Of a DNA stretch of 64,000 nt, positions 14,290-27,303 are shown piece by piece. The first letter of the stretch is position 1, and each line of letters begins with the position of its first letter. The stretch comes from Eunapius fragilis (lineage: Eukaryota > Porifera > Demospongiae > Spongillida > Spongillidae), in the NCBI GenBank assembly GCA_963681505.1, contig OY811979.1, forward strand, positions 1,869,430-1,933,429. The letters run 5' to 3'. Position numbers and translations under genes: made by a program. The notes under the pieces are model-generated. The model had not been told where the DNA came from. It made no database searches and saw nothing but the letters and a program-made list of their open reading frames with translations.

Positions 14290-17200
14290 AGCATCGAGGT
14301 GTTGATGAGACATGCAATATGAGCTAACCACTGCACACACGGAAGATAGCAGTAACCATTCCTCTATCTATTTTAAATGCCACCTTGAGCATACCTGCTT
14401 TGGTATGGGTTTACCAAGCGATTCAAAAGTAGGTTCCCACCCATACATTTCTATGGGAAATTTTTGACTATCTTAGCATCGAGGTGTTGATGAGACATGC
14501 AATATGAGCTAACCACTGCACACATGGAAGATAGCAGTAACCATTCCTCTATCTATTGTAAATGCCACCCCGAGCATACCTGCTTTCGTATGGGTTTACC
14601 AAGCGATTCAAAAGTAGGTTCCCACCCATACATTTCTATGGGAAATTTTTGACTATCTTAGCATCGAGGTGTTGATGAGACATGCAATATGAGCTAACCA
14701 CTGCACACATGGAAGATAGCAGTAACCATTCCTCTATCTATTGTAAATGCCACCCCGAGCATACCTGCTTTCGTATGGGTTTACCAAGCGATTCAAACGT
14801 AGGTTCCCACCCATACATTTCTATGGGAAATTTTTGACTATCTTAGCATCGAGGTGTTGATGAGACATGCAATATGAGCTAACCACTGCACACATGGAAG
14901 ATAGCAGTAACCATTCCTCTATCTATTTTAAATGCCACCCCGAGCATACCTGCTTTCGTATGGGTTTACGAAGCGATTCAAAAGTAGGTTCCCACCCATA
15001 CATTCCTATGGGAAACCACCCATACATCTCTATGGGAAAAATTGTCTATCTTAGCACCGCGGTGTTGATGAGACATGCTATATGAGTAAACCACTGCACA
15101 CATGGAAGATAGCAGTAACCATTCCTCTATCTGTTTTAAATGCCACCCAGAGCATACCTGCTTTGGTATGGGTTTACCAAGCGATTCAAAAGTAGGTTCC
15201 CACCCATACATTTCTATGGGAAATTTTTGACTATCTTAGCATCGAGGTGTTGATGAGACATGCAATATGAGCTAACCACTGCACACATGGAAGATAGCAG
15301 TAACCACTCCTCTATCTATTTTAAATGCCACCCCGAGCATACCTGCTTTGGTATGGGTTTACCAAGCGATTCAAAAGTAGGTTCCCACCCATACATTTCT
15401 ATGGGAAATTTTTGACTATCTTAGCATCGAGGTGTTGATGAGACATGCAATATGAGCTAACCACTGCACACATGGAAGATAGCAGTAACCATTCCTCTAT
15501 CTATTGTAAATGCCACCCCGAGCATACCTGCTTTCGTATGGGTTTACCAAGCGATTCAAAAGTAGGTTCCCACCCATACATTCCTATGGGAAACCACCCA
15601 TACATCTCTATGGGAAAAATTGTCTATCTTAGCATCGAGGTGTTGATGAGACATGCAATATGAGCTAACCACTGCACACATGGAAGATAGCAGTAACCAT
15701 TCCTCTATCTATTTTAAATGCCACCCCGAGCATACCTGCTTTGGTATGGGTTTACCAAGCGATTCAAAAGTAGGTTCCCACCCATACATTTCTATGGGAA
15801 ATTTTTGACTATCTTAGCATCGAGGTGTTGATGAGACATGCAATATGAGCTAACCACTGCACACATGGAAGATAGCAGTAACCATTCCTCTATCTATTGT
15901 AAATGCCACCCCGAGCATACCTGCTTTCGTATGGGTTTACCAAGCGATTCAAAAGTAGGTTCCCACCCATACATTTCTATGGGAAATTTTTGACTATCTT
16001 AGCATCGAGGTGTTGATGAGACATGCAATATGAGCTAACCACTGCACACATGGAAGATAGCAGTAACCATTCCTCTATCTATTGTAAATGCCACCCCGAG
16101 CATACCTGCTTTCGTATGGGTTTACCAAGCGATTCAAAAGTAGGTTCCCACCCATACATTTCTATGGGAAATTTTTGACTATCTTAGCATCGAGGTGTTG
16201 ATGAGACATGCAATATGAGCTAACCACTGCACACATGGAAGATAGCAGTAACCATTCCTCTATCTATTTTAAATGCCACCCCGAGCATACCTGCTTTCGT
16301 ATGGGTTTACGAAGCGATTCAAAAGTAGGTTCCCACCCATACATTCCTATGGGAAACCACCCATACATCTCTATGGGAAAAATTGCCTATCTTAGCACCG
16401 CGGTGTTGATGAGACATGCTATATGAGTAAACCACTGCACACATGGAAGATAGCAGTAACCATTCCTCTATCTGTTTTAAATGCCACCCAGAGCATACCT
16501 GCTTTGGTATGGGTTTACCAAGCGATTCAAAAGTAGGTTCCCACCCATACATTTCTATGGGAAATTTTTGACTATCTTAGCATCGAGGTGTTGATGAGAC
16601 ATGCAATATGAGCTAACCACTGCACACATGGAAGATAGCAGTAACCATTCCTCTATCTATTTTAAATGCCACCCCGAGCATACCTGCTTTGGTATGGGTT
16701 TACCAAGCGATTCAAAAGTAGGTTCCCACCCATACATTTCTATGGGAAATTTTTGACTATCTTAGCATCGAGGTGTTGATGAGACATGCAATATGAGCTA
16801 ACCACTGCACACATGGAAGATAGCAGTAACCATTCCTCTATCTATTGTAAATGCCACCCCGAGCATACCTGCTTTCGTATGGGTTTACCAAGCGATTCAA
16901 AAGTAGGTTCCCACCCATACATTCCTATGGGAAACCACCCATACATCTCTATGGGAAAAATTGTCTATCTTAGCATCGAGGTGTTGATGAGACATGCAAT
17001 ATGAGCTAACCACTGCACACATGGAAGATAGCAGTAACCATTCCTCTATCTATTTTAAATGCCACCCCGAGCATACCTGCTTTGGTATGGGTTTACCAAG
17101 CGATTCAAAAGTAGGTTCCCACCCATACATTTCTATGGGAAATTTTTGACTATCTTAGCATCGAGGTGTTGATGAGACATGCAATATGAGCTAACCACTG

Positions 17201-17942
17201 CACACATGGAAGATAGCAGTAACCATTCCTCTATCTATTGTAAATGCCACCCCGAGCATACCTGCTTTCGTATGGGTTTACCAAGCGATTCAAAAGTAGG
17301 TTCCCACCCATACATTCCTATGGGAATCCACCCATACATCTCTATGGGAAAAATTGTCTATCTTAGCATCGAGGTGTTGATGAGACATGCAATATGAGCA
17401 AACCACTGCCCACATGGAAGATAGCAGTAACCATTCCTCTATCTCTTTTTAATGCCACCCCGATCATACCTGCATTGGTATGGTTTTACCAAGCGATTCA
17501 AAAGTAGGTTCCCACCCATACATTTCTATGGGAAATTTTTGACTATCTTAGCATCGAGGTGTTGATGAGACATGCAATATGAGCTAACCACTGCACACAT
17601 GGAAGATAGCAGTAACCATTCCTCTATCTATTTTAAATGCCACCCCGAGTATTCCTGCTTTCGTATGGGTTCACGAAGCGATTCAAAAGTAGGTTCCCAC
17701 CCATACATTCCTATGGGAAACCACCCATACATCTCTATGGGAAAAATTGTCTATCTTAGCACCGCGGTGTTGATGAGACATGCAATATGAGTAAACCACT
17801 GCACACATGGAAGATAGCAGTAACCATTCCTCTATCTGTTTTAAATGCCACCCCGAGCATACCTGCTTTGGTATGGGTTTACCAAGCGATTCAAAAGTAG
17901 GTTCCCACCCATACATTTCTATGGGAAATTTTTGACTATCTT
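14290..17942. repeat. 3,653-bp higher-order repeat, copy 2
   Basis: Tandem copy of 10,637-14,289. Private changes that I saw are ACCACTCC near 15,304 and ATTGCCTATC near 16,382. Near-identity over 3.6 kb argues for very recent unequal exchange or replication slippage, or for an assembly duplication. Confidence 0.9.
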
Positions 17943-20069
17943 AACATCGAGGTGTTGATGAGACATGCAATATGAGCTAACCACTGCACACATGGTAGAT
18001 AGCAGTAACCATTCCTCTATCTATTTTAAATGCCACCCCGAGCATACCTGCTTTGGTATGGGTTTACCAAGCGATTCAAAAGTAGGTTCCCACCCATACA
18101 TTTCTATGGGAAATTTTTGACTATCTTAGCATCGAGGTGTTGATGAGACATGCAATATGAGCTAACCACTGCACACATGGAAGATAGCAGTAACCATTCC
18201 TCTATCTATTTTAAATGCCACCCCGAGCATACCTGCTTTCGTATGGGTTAACGAAGCGATTCAAAAGTAGGTTCCCACCCATACATTCCTATGGGAAACC
18301 ACCCATACATCTCTATGGGAAAAATTGTCTATCTTAGCACCGCGGTGTTGATGAGACATGCTATATGAGTAAACCACTGCACACATGGAAGATAGCAGTA
18401 ACCATTCCTCTATCTGTTTTAAATGCCACCCAGAGCATACCTGCTTTGGTATGGGTTTACCAAGCGATTCAAAAGTAGGTTCCCACCCATACATTTCTAT
18501 GGGAAATTTTTGACTATCTTAGCATCGAGGTGTTGATGAGACATGCAATATGAGCTAACCACTGCACACATGGAAGATAGCAGTAACCATTCCTCTATCT
18601 ATTTTAAATGCCACCCCGAGCATACCTGCTTTGGTATGGGTTTACCAAGCGATTCAAAAGTAGGTTCCCACCCATACATTTCTATGGGAAATTTTTGACT
18701 ATCTTAGCATCGAGGTGTTGATGAGACATGCAATATGAGCTAACCACTGCACACATGGAAGATAGCAGTAACCATTCCTCTATCTATTGTAAATGCCACC
18801 CCGAGCATACCTGCTTTCGTATGGGTTTACCAAGCGATTCAAAAGTAGGTTCCCACCCATACATTCCTATGGGAAACCACCCATACATCTCTATGGGAAA
18901 AATTGTCTATCTTAGCATCGAGGTGTTGATGAGACATGCAATATGAGCTAACCACTGCACACATGGAAGATAGCAGTAACCATTCCTCTATCTATTTTAA
19001 ATGCCACCCCGAGCATACCTGCTTTGGTATGGGTTTACCAAGCGATTCAAAAGTAGGTTCCCACCCATACATTTCTATGGGAAATTTTTGACTATCTTAG
19101 CATCGAGGTGTTGATGAGACATGCAATATGAGCTAACCACTGCACACATGGAAGATAGCAGTAACCATTCCTCTATCTATTGTAAATGCCACCCCGAGCA
19201 TACCTGCTTTCGTATGGGTTTACCAAGCGATTCAAAAGTAGGTTCCCACCCATACATTCCTATGGGAATCCACCCATACATCTCTATGGGAAAAATTGTC
19301 TATCTTAGCATCGAGGTGTTGATGAGACATGCAATATGAGCAAACCACTGCCCACATGGAAGATAGCAGTAACCATTCCTCTATCTCTTTTTAATGCCAC
19401 CCCGATCATACCTGCATTGGTATGGTTTTACCAAGCGATTCAAAAGTAGGTTCCCACCCATACATTTCTATGGGAAATTTTTGACTATCTTAGCATCGAG
19501 GTGTTGATGAGACATGCAATATGAGCTAACCACTGCACACATGGAAGATAGCAGTAACCATTCCTCTATCTATTTTAAATGCCACCCCGAGTATTCCTGC
19601 TTTCGTATGGGTTCACGAAGCGATTCAAAAGTAGGTTCCCACCCATACATTCCTATGGGAAACCACCCATACATCTCTATGGGAAAAATTGTCTATCTTA
19701 GCACCGCGGTGTTGATGAGACATGCAATATGAGTAAACCACTGCACACATGGAAGATAGCAGTAACCATTCCTCTATCTGTTTTAAATGCCACCCCGAGC
19801 ATACCTGCTTTGGTATGGGTTTACCAAGCGATTCAAAAGTAGGTTCCCACCCATACATTTCTATGGGAAATTTTTGACTATCTTAACATCGAGGTGTTGA
19901 TGAGACATGCAATATGAGCTAACCACTGCACACATGGTAGATAGCAGTAACCATTCCTCTATCTATTTTAAATGCCACCCCGAGCATACCTGCTTTGGTA
20001 TGGGTTTACCAAGCGATTCAAAAGTAGGTTCCCACCCATACATTTCTATGGGAAATTTTTGACTATCTT
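16186..20069. repeat. 1,942-bp tandem duplication (10 monomers, two copies)
   Basis: 16,186-18,127 and 18,128-20,069 match at a constant offset of 1,942 bp (four long plus six short units). Shared markers are TTAACATCGAGG (17,941 and 19,883), GGGAATCCACCC and GAGTATTCC. The first copy overlaps the end of the 3,653-bp repeat, so this event is younger than that duplication. Confidence 0.87.
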
Positions 20070-23000
20070 AGCATCGAGGTGTTGATGAGACATGCAATAT
20101 GAGCTAACCACTGCACACATGGAAGATAGCAGTAACCATTCCTCTATCTATTTTAAATGCCACCCCGAGCATACCTGCTTTCGTATGGGTTTACGAAGCG
20201 ATTCAAAAGTAGGTTCCCACCCATACATTCCTATGGGAAACCACCCATACATCTCTATGGGAAAAATTGTCTATCTTAGCACCGCAGTGTTGATGAGACA
20301 TGCAATATGAGTAAACCACTGCACACATGGAAGATAGCAGTAACCATTCCTCTATCTGTTTTAAATGCCACCCCGAGCATACCTGCTTTGGTATGGGTTT
20401 ACCAAGCGATTCAAAAGTAGGTTCCCACCCATACATTTCTATGGGAAATTTTTGACTATATTAGCATCGAGGTGTTGATGAGACATGCAATATGAGCTAA
20501 CCACTGCACACATGGAAGATAGCAGTAACCATTCCTCTATCTATTTTAAATGCCACCCCGAGCATACCTGCTTTGGTATGGGTTTACCAAGCGATTCAAA
20601 AGTAGGTTCCCACCCATACATTCCTATGGGAAACCACCCATACATCTCTATGGGAAAAATTGTCTATCTTAGCACCGCGGTGTTGATGAGACATGCAATA
20701 TGAGTAAACCACTGCACACATGGAAGATAGCAGTAACCATTCCTCTATCTGTTTTAAATGCCACCCAGAGCATACCTGCTTTGGTATGGGTTTACCAAGC
20801 GATTCAAAAGTAGGTTCCCACCCATACATTTCTATGGGAAATTTTTGACTATCTTAGCATCGAGGTGTTGATGAGACATGCAATATGAGCTAACCACTGC
20901 ACACATGGAAGATAGCAGTAACCATTCCTCTATCTATTTTAAATGCCACCCCGAGCATACCTGCTTTGGTATGGGTTTACCAAGCGATTCAAAAGTAGGT
21001 TCCCACCCATACATTTCTATGGGAAATTTTTGACTATCTTAGCATCGAGGTGTTGATGAGACATGCAATATGAGCTAACCACTGCACACATGGAAGATAG
21101 CAGTAACCATTCCTCTATCTATTGTAAATGCCACCCCGAGCATACCTGCTTTCGTATGGGTTTACCAAGCGATTCAAAAGTAGGTTCCCACCCATACATT
21201 CCTATGGGAAACCACCTATACATCTCTATGGGAAAAATTGTCTATCTTAGCATCGAGGTGTTGATGAGACATGCAATATGAGCAAACCACTGCCCACATG
21301 GAAGATAGCAGTAACCATTCCTCTATCTCTTTTTAATGCCACCCCGATCATACCTGCATTGGTATGGTTTTACCAAGCGATTCAAAAGTAGGTTCCCACC
21401 CATACATTTCTATGGGAAATTTTTGACTATCTTAGCATCGAGGTGTTGATGAGACATGCAATATGAGCTAACCACTGCACACATGGAAGATAGCAGTAAC
21501 CATTCCTCTATCTATTTTAAATGCCACCCCGAGCATACCTGCTTTCGTATGGGTTTACGAAGCGATTCAAAAGTAGGTTCCCACCCATACATTCCTATGG
21601 GAAACCACCCATACATCTCTATGGGAAAAATTGTCTATCTTAGCACCGCGGTGTTGATGAGACATGCAATATGAGTAAACCACTGCACACATGGAAGATA
21701 GCAGTAACCATTCCTCTATCTGTTTTAAATGCCACCCCGAGCATACCTGCTTTGGTATGGGTTTACCAAGCGATTCAAAAGTAGGTTCCCACCCATACAT
21801 TTCTATGGGAAATTTTTGACTATCTTAGCATCGAGGTGTTGATGAGACATGCAATATGAGCTAACCACTGCACACATGGTAGATAGCAGTAACCATTCCT
21901 CTATCTATTTTAAATGCCACCCCGAGCATACCTGCTTTGGTATGGGTTTACCAAGCAATTCAAAAGTAGGTTCCCACCCATACATTTCTATGGGAAATTT
22001 TTGACTATCTTAGCATCGAGGTGTTGATGAGACATGCAATATGAGCTAACCACTGCACACATGGAAGATAGCAGTAACCATTCCTCTATCTATTTTAAAT
22101 GCCACCCCGAGCATACCTGCTTTCGTATGGGTTTACGAAGCGATTCAAAAGTAGGTTCCCACCCATACATTCCTATGGGAAACCACCCATACATCTCTAT
22201 GGGAAAAATTGTCTATCTTAGCACCGCGGTGTTGATGAGACATGCAATATGAGTAAACCACTGCACACATGGAAGATAGCAGTAACCATTCCTCTATCTG
22301 TTTTAAATGCCACCCCGAGCATACCTGCTTTGGTATGGGTTTACCAAGCGATTCAAAAGTAGGTTCCCACCCATACATTTCTATGGGAAATTTTTGACTA
22401 TCTTAGCATCGAGGTGTTGATGAGACATGCAATATGAGCTAACCACTGCACACATGGAAGATAGCAGTAACCATTCCTCTATCTATTTTAAATGCCACCC
22501 CGAGCATACCTGCTTTCGAATGGGTTTACCAAGCGATTCAAAAGTAGGTTCCCACCCATACATTCCTATGGGAAACCACCCATACATCTCTATGGGAAAA
22601 ATTGTCTATCTTAGCACCGCGGTGTTGATGAGACATGCAATATGAGTAAACCACTGCACACATGGAAGATAGCAGTAACCATTCCTCTATCTGTTTTAAA
22701 TGCCACCCCGAGCATACCTGCTTTGGTATGGGTTTACCAAGCGATTCAAAAGTAGGTTCCCACCCATACATTCCTATGGGAAACCACCCATACATCTCTA
22801 TGCGAAAAATTGTCTATCTTAGCACCGCGGTGTTGATGAGACATGCAATACGAGTAAACCACTGCACACATGGAAGATAGCAGTAACCATTCCTCTATCT
22901 GTTTTAAATGCCACCCCGAGCATACCTGCTTTGGTATGGGTTTACCAAGCGATTCAAAAGTAGGTTCCCACCCATACATTTCTATGGGAAATTTTTGACT

Positions 23001-23213
23001 ATCTTAGCATCGAGGTGTTGATGAGACATGCAATATGAGCTAACCACTGCACACATGGAAGATAGCAGTAACCATTCCTCTATCTATTTTAAATGCCACC
23101 CCGAGCATACCTGCTTTCGTATGGGTTTACCAAGCGATTCAAAAGTAGGTTCCCACCCATACATTCCTATGGGAAACCACCCATACATCTCTATGGGAAA
23201 AATTGTCTATCTT

Positions 23214-26200
23214 AGCATCGAGGTGTTGATGAGACATGCAATATGAACAAACCACTGCCCACATGGAAGATAGCAGTAACCATTCCTCTATCTCTTTTTA
23301 ATGCCACCCCGATCATACCTGCATTGGTATGGTTTTACCATGCGATTCAAAAGTAGGTTCCCACCCATACATTTCTATGGGAAATTTTTGACTATCTTAG
23401 CATCGAGGTGTTGATGAGACATGCAACATGAGCTAACCACTGCACACATGGAAGATAGCAGTAACCATTCCTCTATCTATTTTAAATGCCACCTTGAGCA
23501 TACCTGCTTTGGTATGGGTTTACCAAGCGATTCAAAAGTAGGTTCCCACCCATACATTTCTATGGGAAATTTTTGACTATCTTAGCATCGAGGTGTTGAT
23601 GAGACATGCAATATGAGCTAACCACTGCACACATGGAAGATAGCAGTAACCATTCCTCTATCTATTTTAAATGCCACCTCGAGCATACCTGCTTTCGTAT
23701 GGGTTTACCAAGCGATTCAAAAGTAGGTTCCCACCCATACATTCCTATGGGAAACCACCCTTACATCTCTATGGGAAAAATTGTCTATCTTAGCACCGCC
23801 GTGTTGATGAGAAATGCAATATGAGTAAACCACTGCACACATGGAAGATAGCAGTAACCATTCCTCTATCTGTTTTAAATGCCACCCCGAGCATACCTGC
23901 TTTGGTATGGGTTTACCAAGCGATTCAAAAGTAGGTTCCCACCCATACATTTCTATGGGAAATTTTTGACTATCTTAGCATCGAGGTGTTGATGAGACAT
24001 GCAATATGAGCTAACGACTGCACACATGGAAGATAGCAGTAACCATTCCTCTATCTATTTTAAATGCCACCCCGAGCATACCTGCTTTGGTATGGGTTTA
24101 CCAAGCGATTCAAAAGTAGGTTCCCACCCATACATTTCTATGGGAAATTTTTGACTATCTTAGCATCGAGGTGTTGATGAGACATGCAATATGAGCTAAC
24201 CACTGCACACATGGAAGATAGCAGTAACCATTCCTCTATCTATTTTAAATGCCACCCCGAGCATACCTGCTTTCGTATGGGTTTACCAAGCGATTCAAAA
24301 GTAGGTTCCCACCCATACATTCCTATGGGAAACCACCCATACATCTCTATGGGAAAAATTGTCTATCTTAGCACCGCGGTGTTGATGAGACATGCAATAT
24401 GAGTAAACCACTGCACACATGGAAGATAGCAGTAACCATTCCTCTATCTGTTTTATATGCCACCCCGAGCATACCTGCTTTGGTATGGGTTTACCAAGCG
24501 ATTCAAAAGTAGGTTCCCACCCATACATTTCTATGGGAAATTTTTGACTATCTTAGCATCGAGGTGTTGATGAGACATGCAATATGAGCTAACCACTGCA
24601 CACATGGAAGATAGCAGTAACCATTCCTCTATCTATTGTAAATGCCACCCCGAGCATACCTGCTTTCGTATGGGTTTACCAAGCGATTCAAAAGTAGGTT
24701 CCCACCCATACATTCCTATGGGAAACCACCCATACATCTCTATGGGAAAAATTGTCTATCTTAGCATCGAGGTGTTGATGAGACATGCAATATGAGCAAA
24801 CCACTGCCCACATGGAAGATAGCAGTAACCATTCCTCTATCTCTTTTTAATGCCACCCCGATCATACCTGCATTGGTATGGTTTTACCAAGCGATTCAAA
24901 AGTAGGTTCCCAGCCATACATTTCTATGGGAAATTTTTGACTATCTTAGCATCGAGGTGTTGATGAGACATGCAATATGAGCTAACCACTGCACACATGG
25001 AAGATAGCAGTAACCATTCCTCTATCTATTTTAAATGCCACCCCGAGCATACCTGCTTTGGTATGGGTTTACCAAGCGATTCAAAAGTAGGTTCCCACCC
25101 ATACATTTCTATGGGAAATTTTTGACTATCTTAGCATCGAGGTGTTGATGAGACATGCAATATGAGCTAACCACTGCACACATGGAAGATAGCAGTAACC
25201 ATTCCTCTATCTATTTTAAATGCCACCCCGAGCATACCTGCTTTGGTATGGGTTTACCAAGCGATTGAAAAGTAGGTTCCCACCCATACATTCCTATGGG
25301 AAACCACCCATACATCTCCATGGGAAAAATTGTCTATCTTAGCACCGCGGTGTTGATGAGACATGCAATATGAGTAAACCACTGCACACATGGAAGATAG
25401 CAGTAACCATTCCTCTATCTGTTTTAAATGCCACCCCGAGCATACCTGCTTTGGTATGGGTTTACCAAGCGATTCAAAAGTAGGTTCCATCCATACATTT
25501 CTATGGGAAATTTTTGACTATCTTAGCATCGAGGTGTTGATGAGACATGCAATATGAGCTAACCACTGCACACATGGAAGATAGCAGTAACCATTCCTCT
25601 ATCTGTTTTAAATGCCACCCCGAGCATACCTGCTTTGGTATGGGTTTACCAAGCGATTCAAAAGTAGGTTCCCACCCATACATTCCTATGGGAAACCACC
25701 CATACATCTCTATGGGAAAAATTGTCTATCTTAGCATCGAGGTGTTGATGAGAAATGGAATAGGAGCAAACCACTGCACACTTGTAAGATAGCAGTAACC
25801 ATTCCTCTATCTGTTTTAAATGCCACCCCGAGTATACCTGCTCATGTTAGGCTAACCAAGCAATTCACAAGTAGGTTCCCACCCATACATTTCTATGGGA
25901 AATTTTTGACTATCTTAGCATCGAGGTGTTGATGAGACATGCAACATGAGCAAACCGCTGCACACATGGAAGATAGCAGTAACCACTCCTCTATCTGTTA
26001 TAAATGCCACCCCGAGCTTACCAGCTTTGGTATGGGTTAACCAAGCGATTCAAAAGTAGGTTCCCACCCATATATTTCTATGGGAAATTTTTGACTATTT
26101 TAGCATCGAGGTGTTGATGAGACATGCAATATGAGCAAACCACTGCACACAGGGAAGATAGCAGTAACCATTCCTCTATCTGTTATAAATGCCACCCCGA

Positions 26201-26800
26201 GCATACCAGCTTTGGTATGGGTTTACCAAGCGATTCAAAAGTAGGTTCCCACCCATACATTCCTATGGGAAACCACCCATACATCTCTATGGGAAATAAT
26301 GACTATCTTAGCATCGAGGTGTTGATGAGACATGTAATATGAGTAAACCACTGCACACATGGAAGATAGCAGTAACCATTCCTCTATCTGTTTTAAATGC
26401 TACCCCGAGCATACCAGCTTTGGTATGGGTTTACCAAGCGATTCAAAAGTAGGTTCCCACCCATACATTTCTATGGAAAATTTTTGACTATCTTAGCATC
26501 GAGGTGTTGATGAGACATGCAATATGAGTAAACAACTGCACACATGGAAGATAGCAGTAACTATTCCTCTATCTGTTTTAATTGCCACCCCGAGCATACC
26601 TGCTTCGGTATGGGTTTACCAAGTGTTTCAAAAGTAGGTTCCCACCCATACATTCCTATGGGAAACCACCCATATATTTCTATGGGAAATTTTTGACTAT
26701 CTTAGCATCGAGGTGTTGGTGAGATATGCAATATGAGCAAACTACTGCACAAATGGAAGATAGCAGTAACCATTCCTCTATCTGTTTTAAATGCCACCCC
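23214..26800. repeat. 4.09-kb-offset segmental duplication, copy 1
   Basis: Matches 27,304 to about 30,890 at offset 4,090, then 4,091 after a 1-bp loss near 25,487 (GTTCCATCCATAC). Shared markers in order are ATATGAACAAACC, CACCTCGAGC, CACCGCCGTG, GCTAACGACTG, CCCAGCCATAC and CACAGGGAAG. The block spans the switch from the homogeneous to the diverged monomer families, so both copies carry that switch. Confidence 0.87.
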
Positions 26801-27303
26801 GAGCATACCTGCTTTGGTATGGGTTTACCAAGCGATTCAAAAGTAGGTTCCCACCCATACATTCCTTTGGGAAACCACCCATACATCTCTATGGGAAAAA
26901 TTGTCTATCTTAGCATCGAGGTGTTGATGAGACATGGAATAGGAGCAAACCACTGCACACATGTAAGATAGCAGTAACCATTCCTCTATCTGTTTTAAAT
27001 GCCACCCCGAGCATACCTGCTCATGTAAGGCTAACCAAGCAATTCACAAGTAGGTTCCCACCCATACATTTCTATGGGAAATTTTTGACTATCTTAGCAT
27101 CGAGGTGTTGATGAGACATGCAATATGAGAAAACCGCTGCACACATGGAAGATAGCAGTAACCATTCCTCTATCTGTTTTAAATGCCACCCCGAGCTTAC
27201 CAGCTTTGGTATGGGTTAACCAAGCGATTCAAAAGTAGGTTCCCACCCATACATTCCTATGGGAAACCACCCATACATCTCTATGGGAAAAATTGTCTAT
27301 CTT

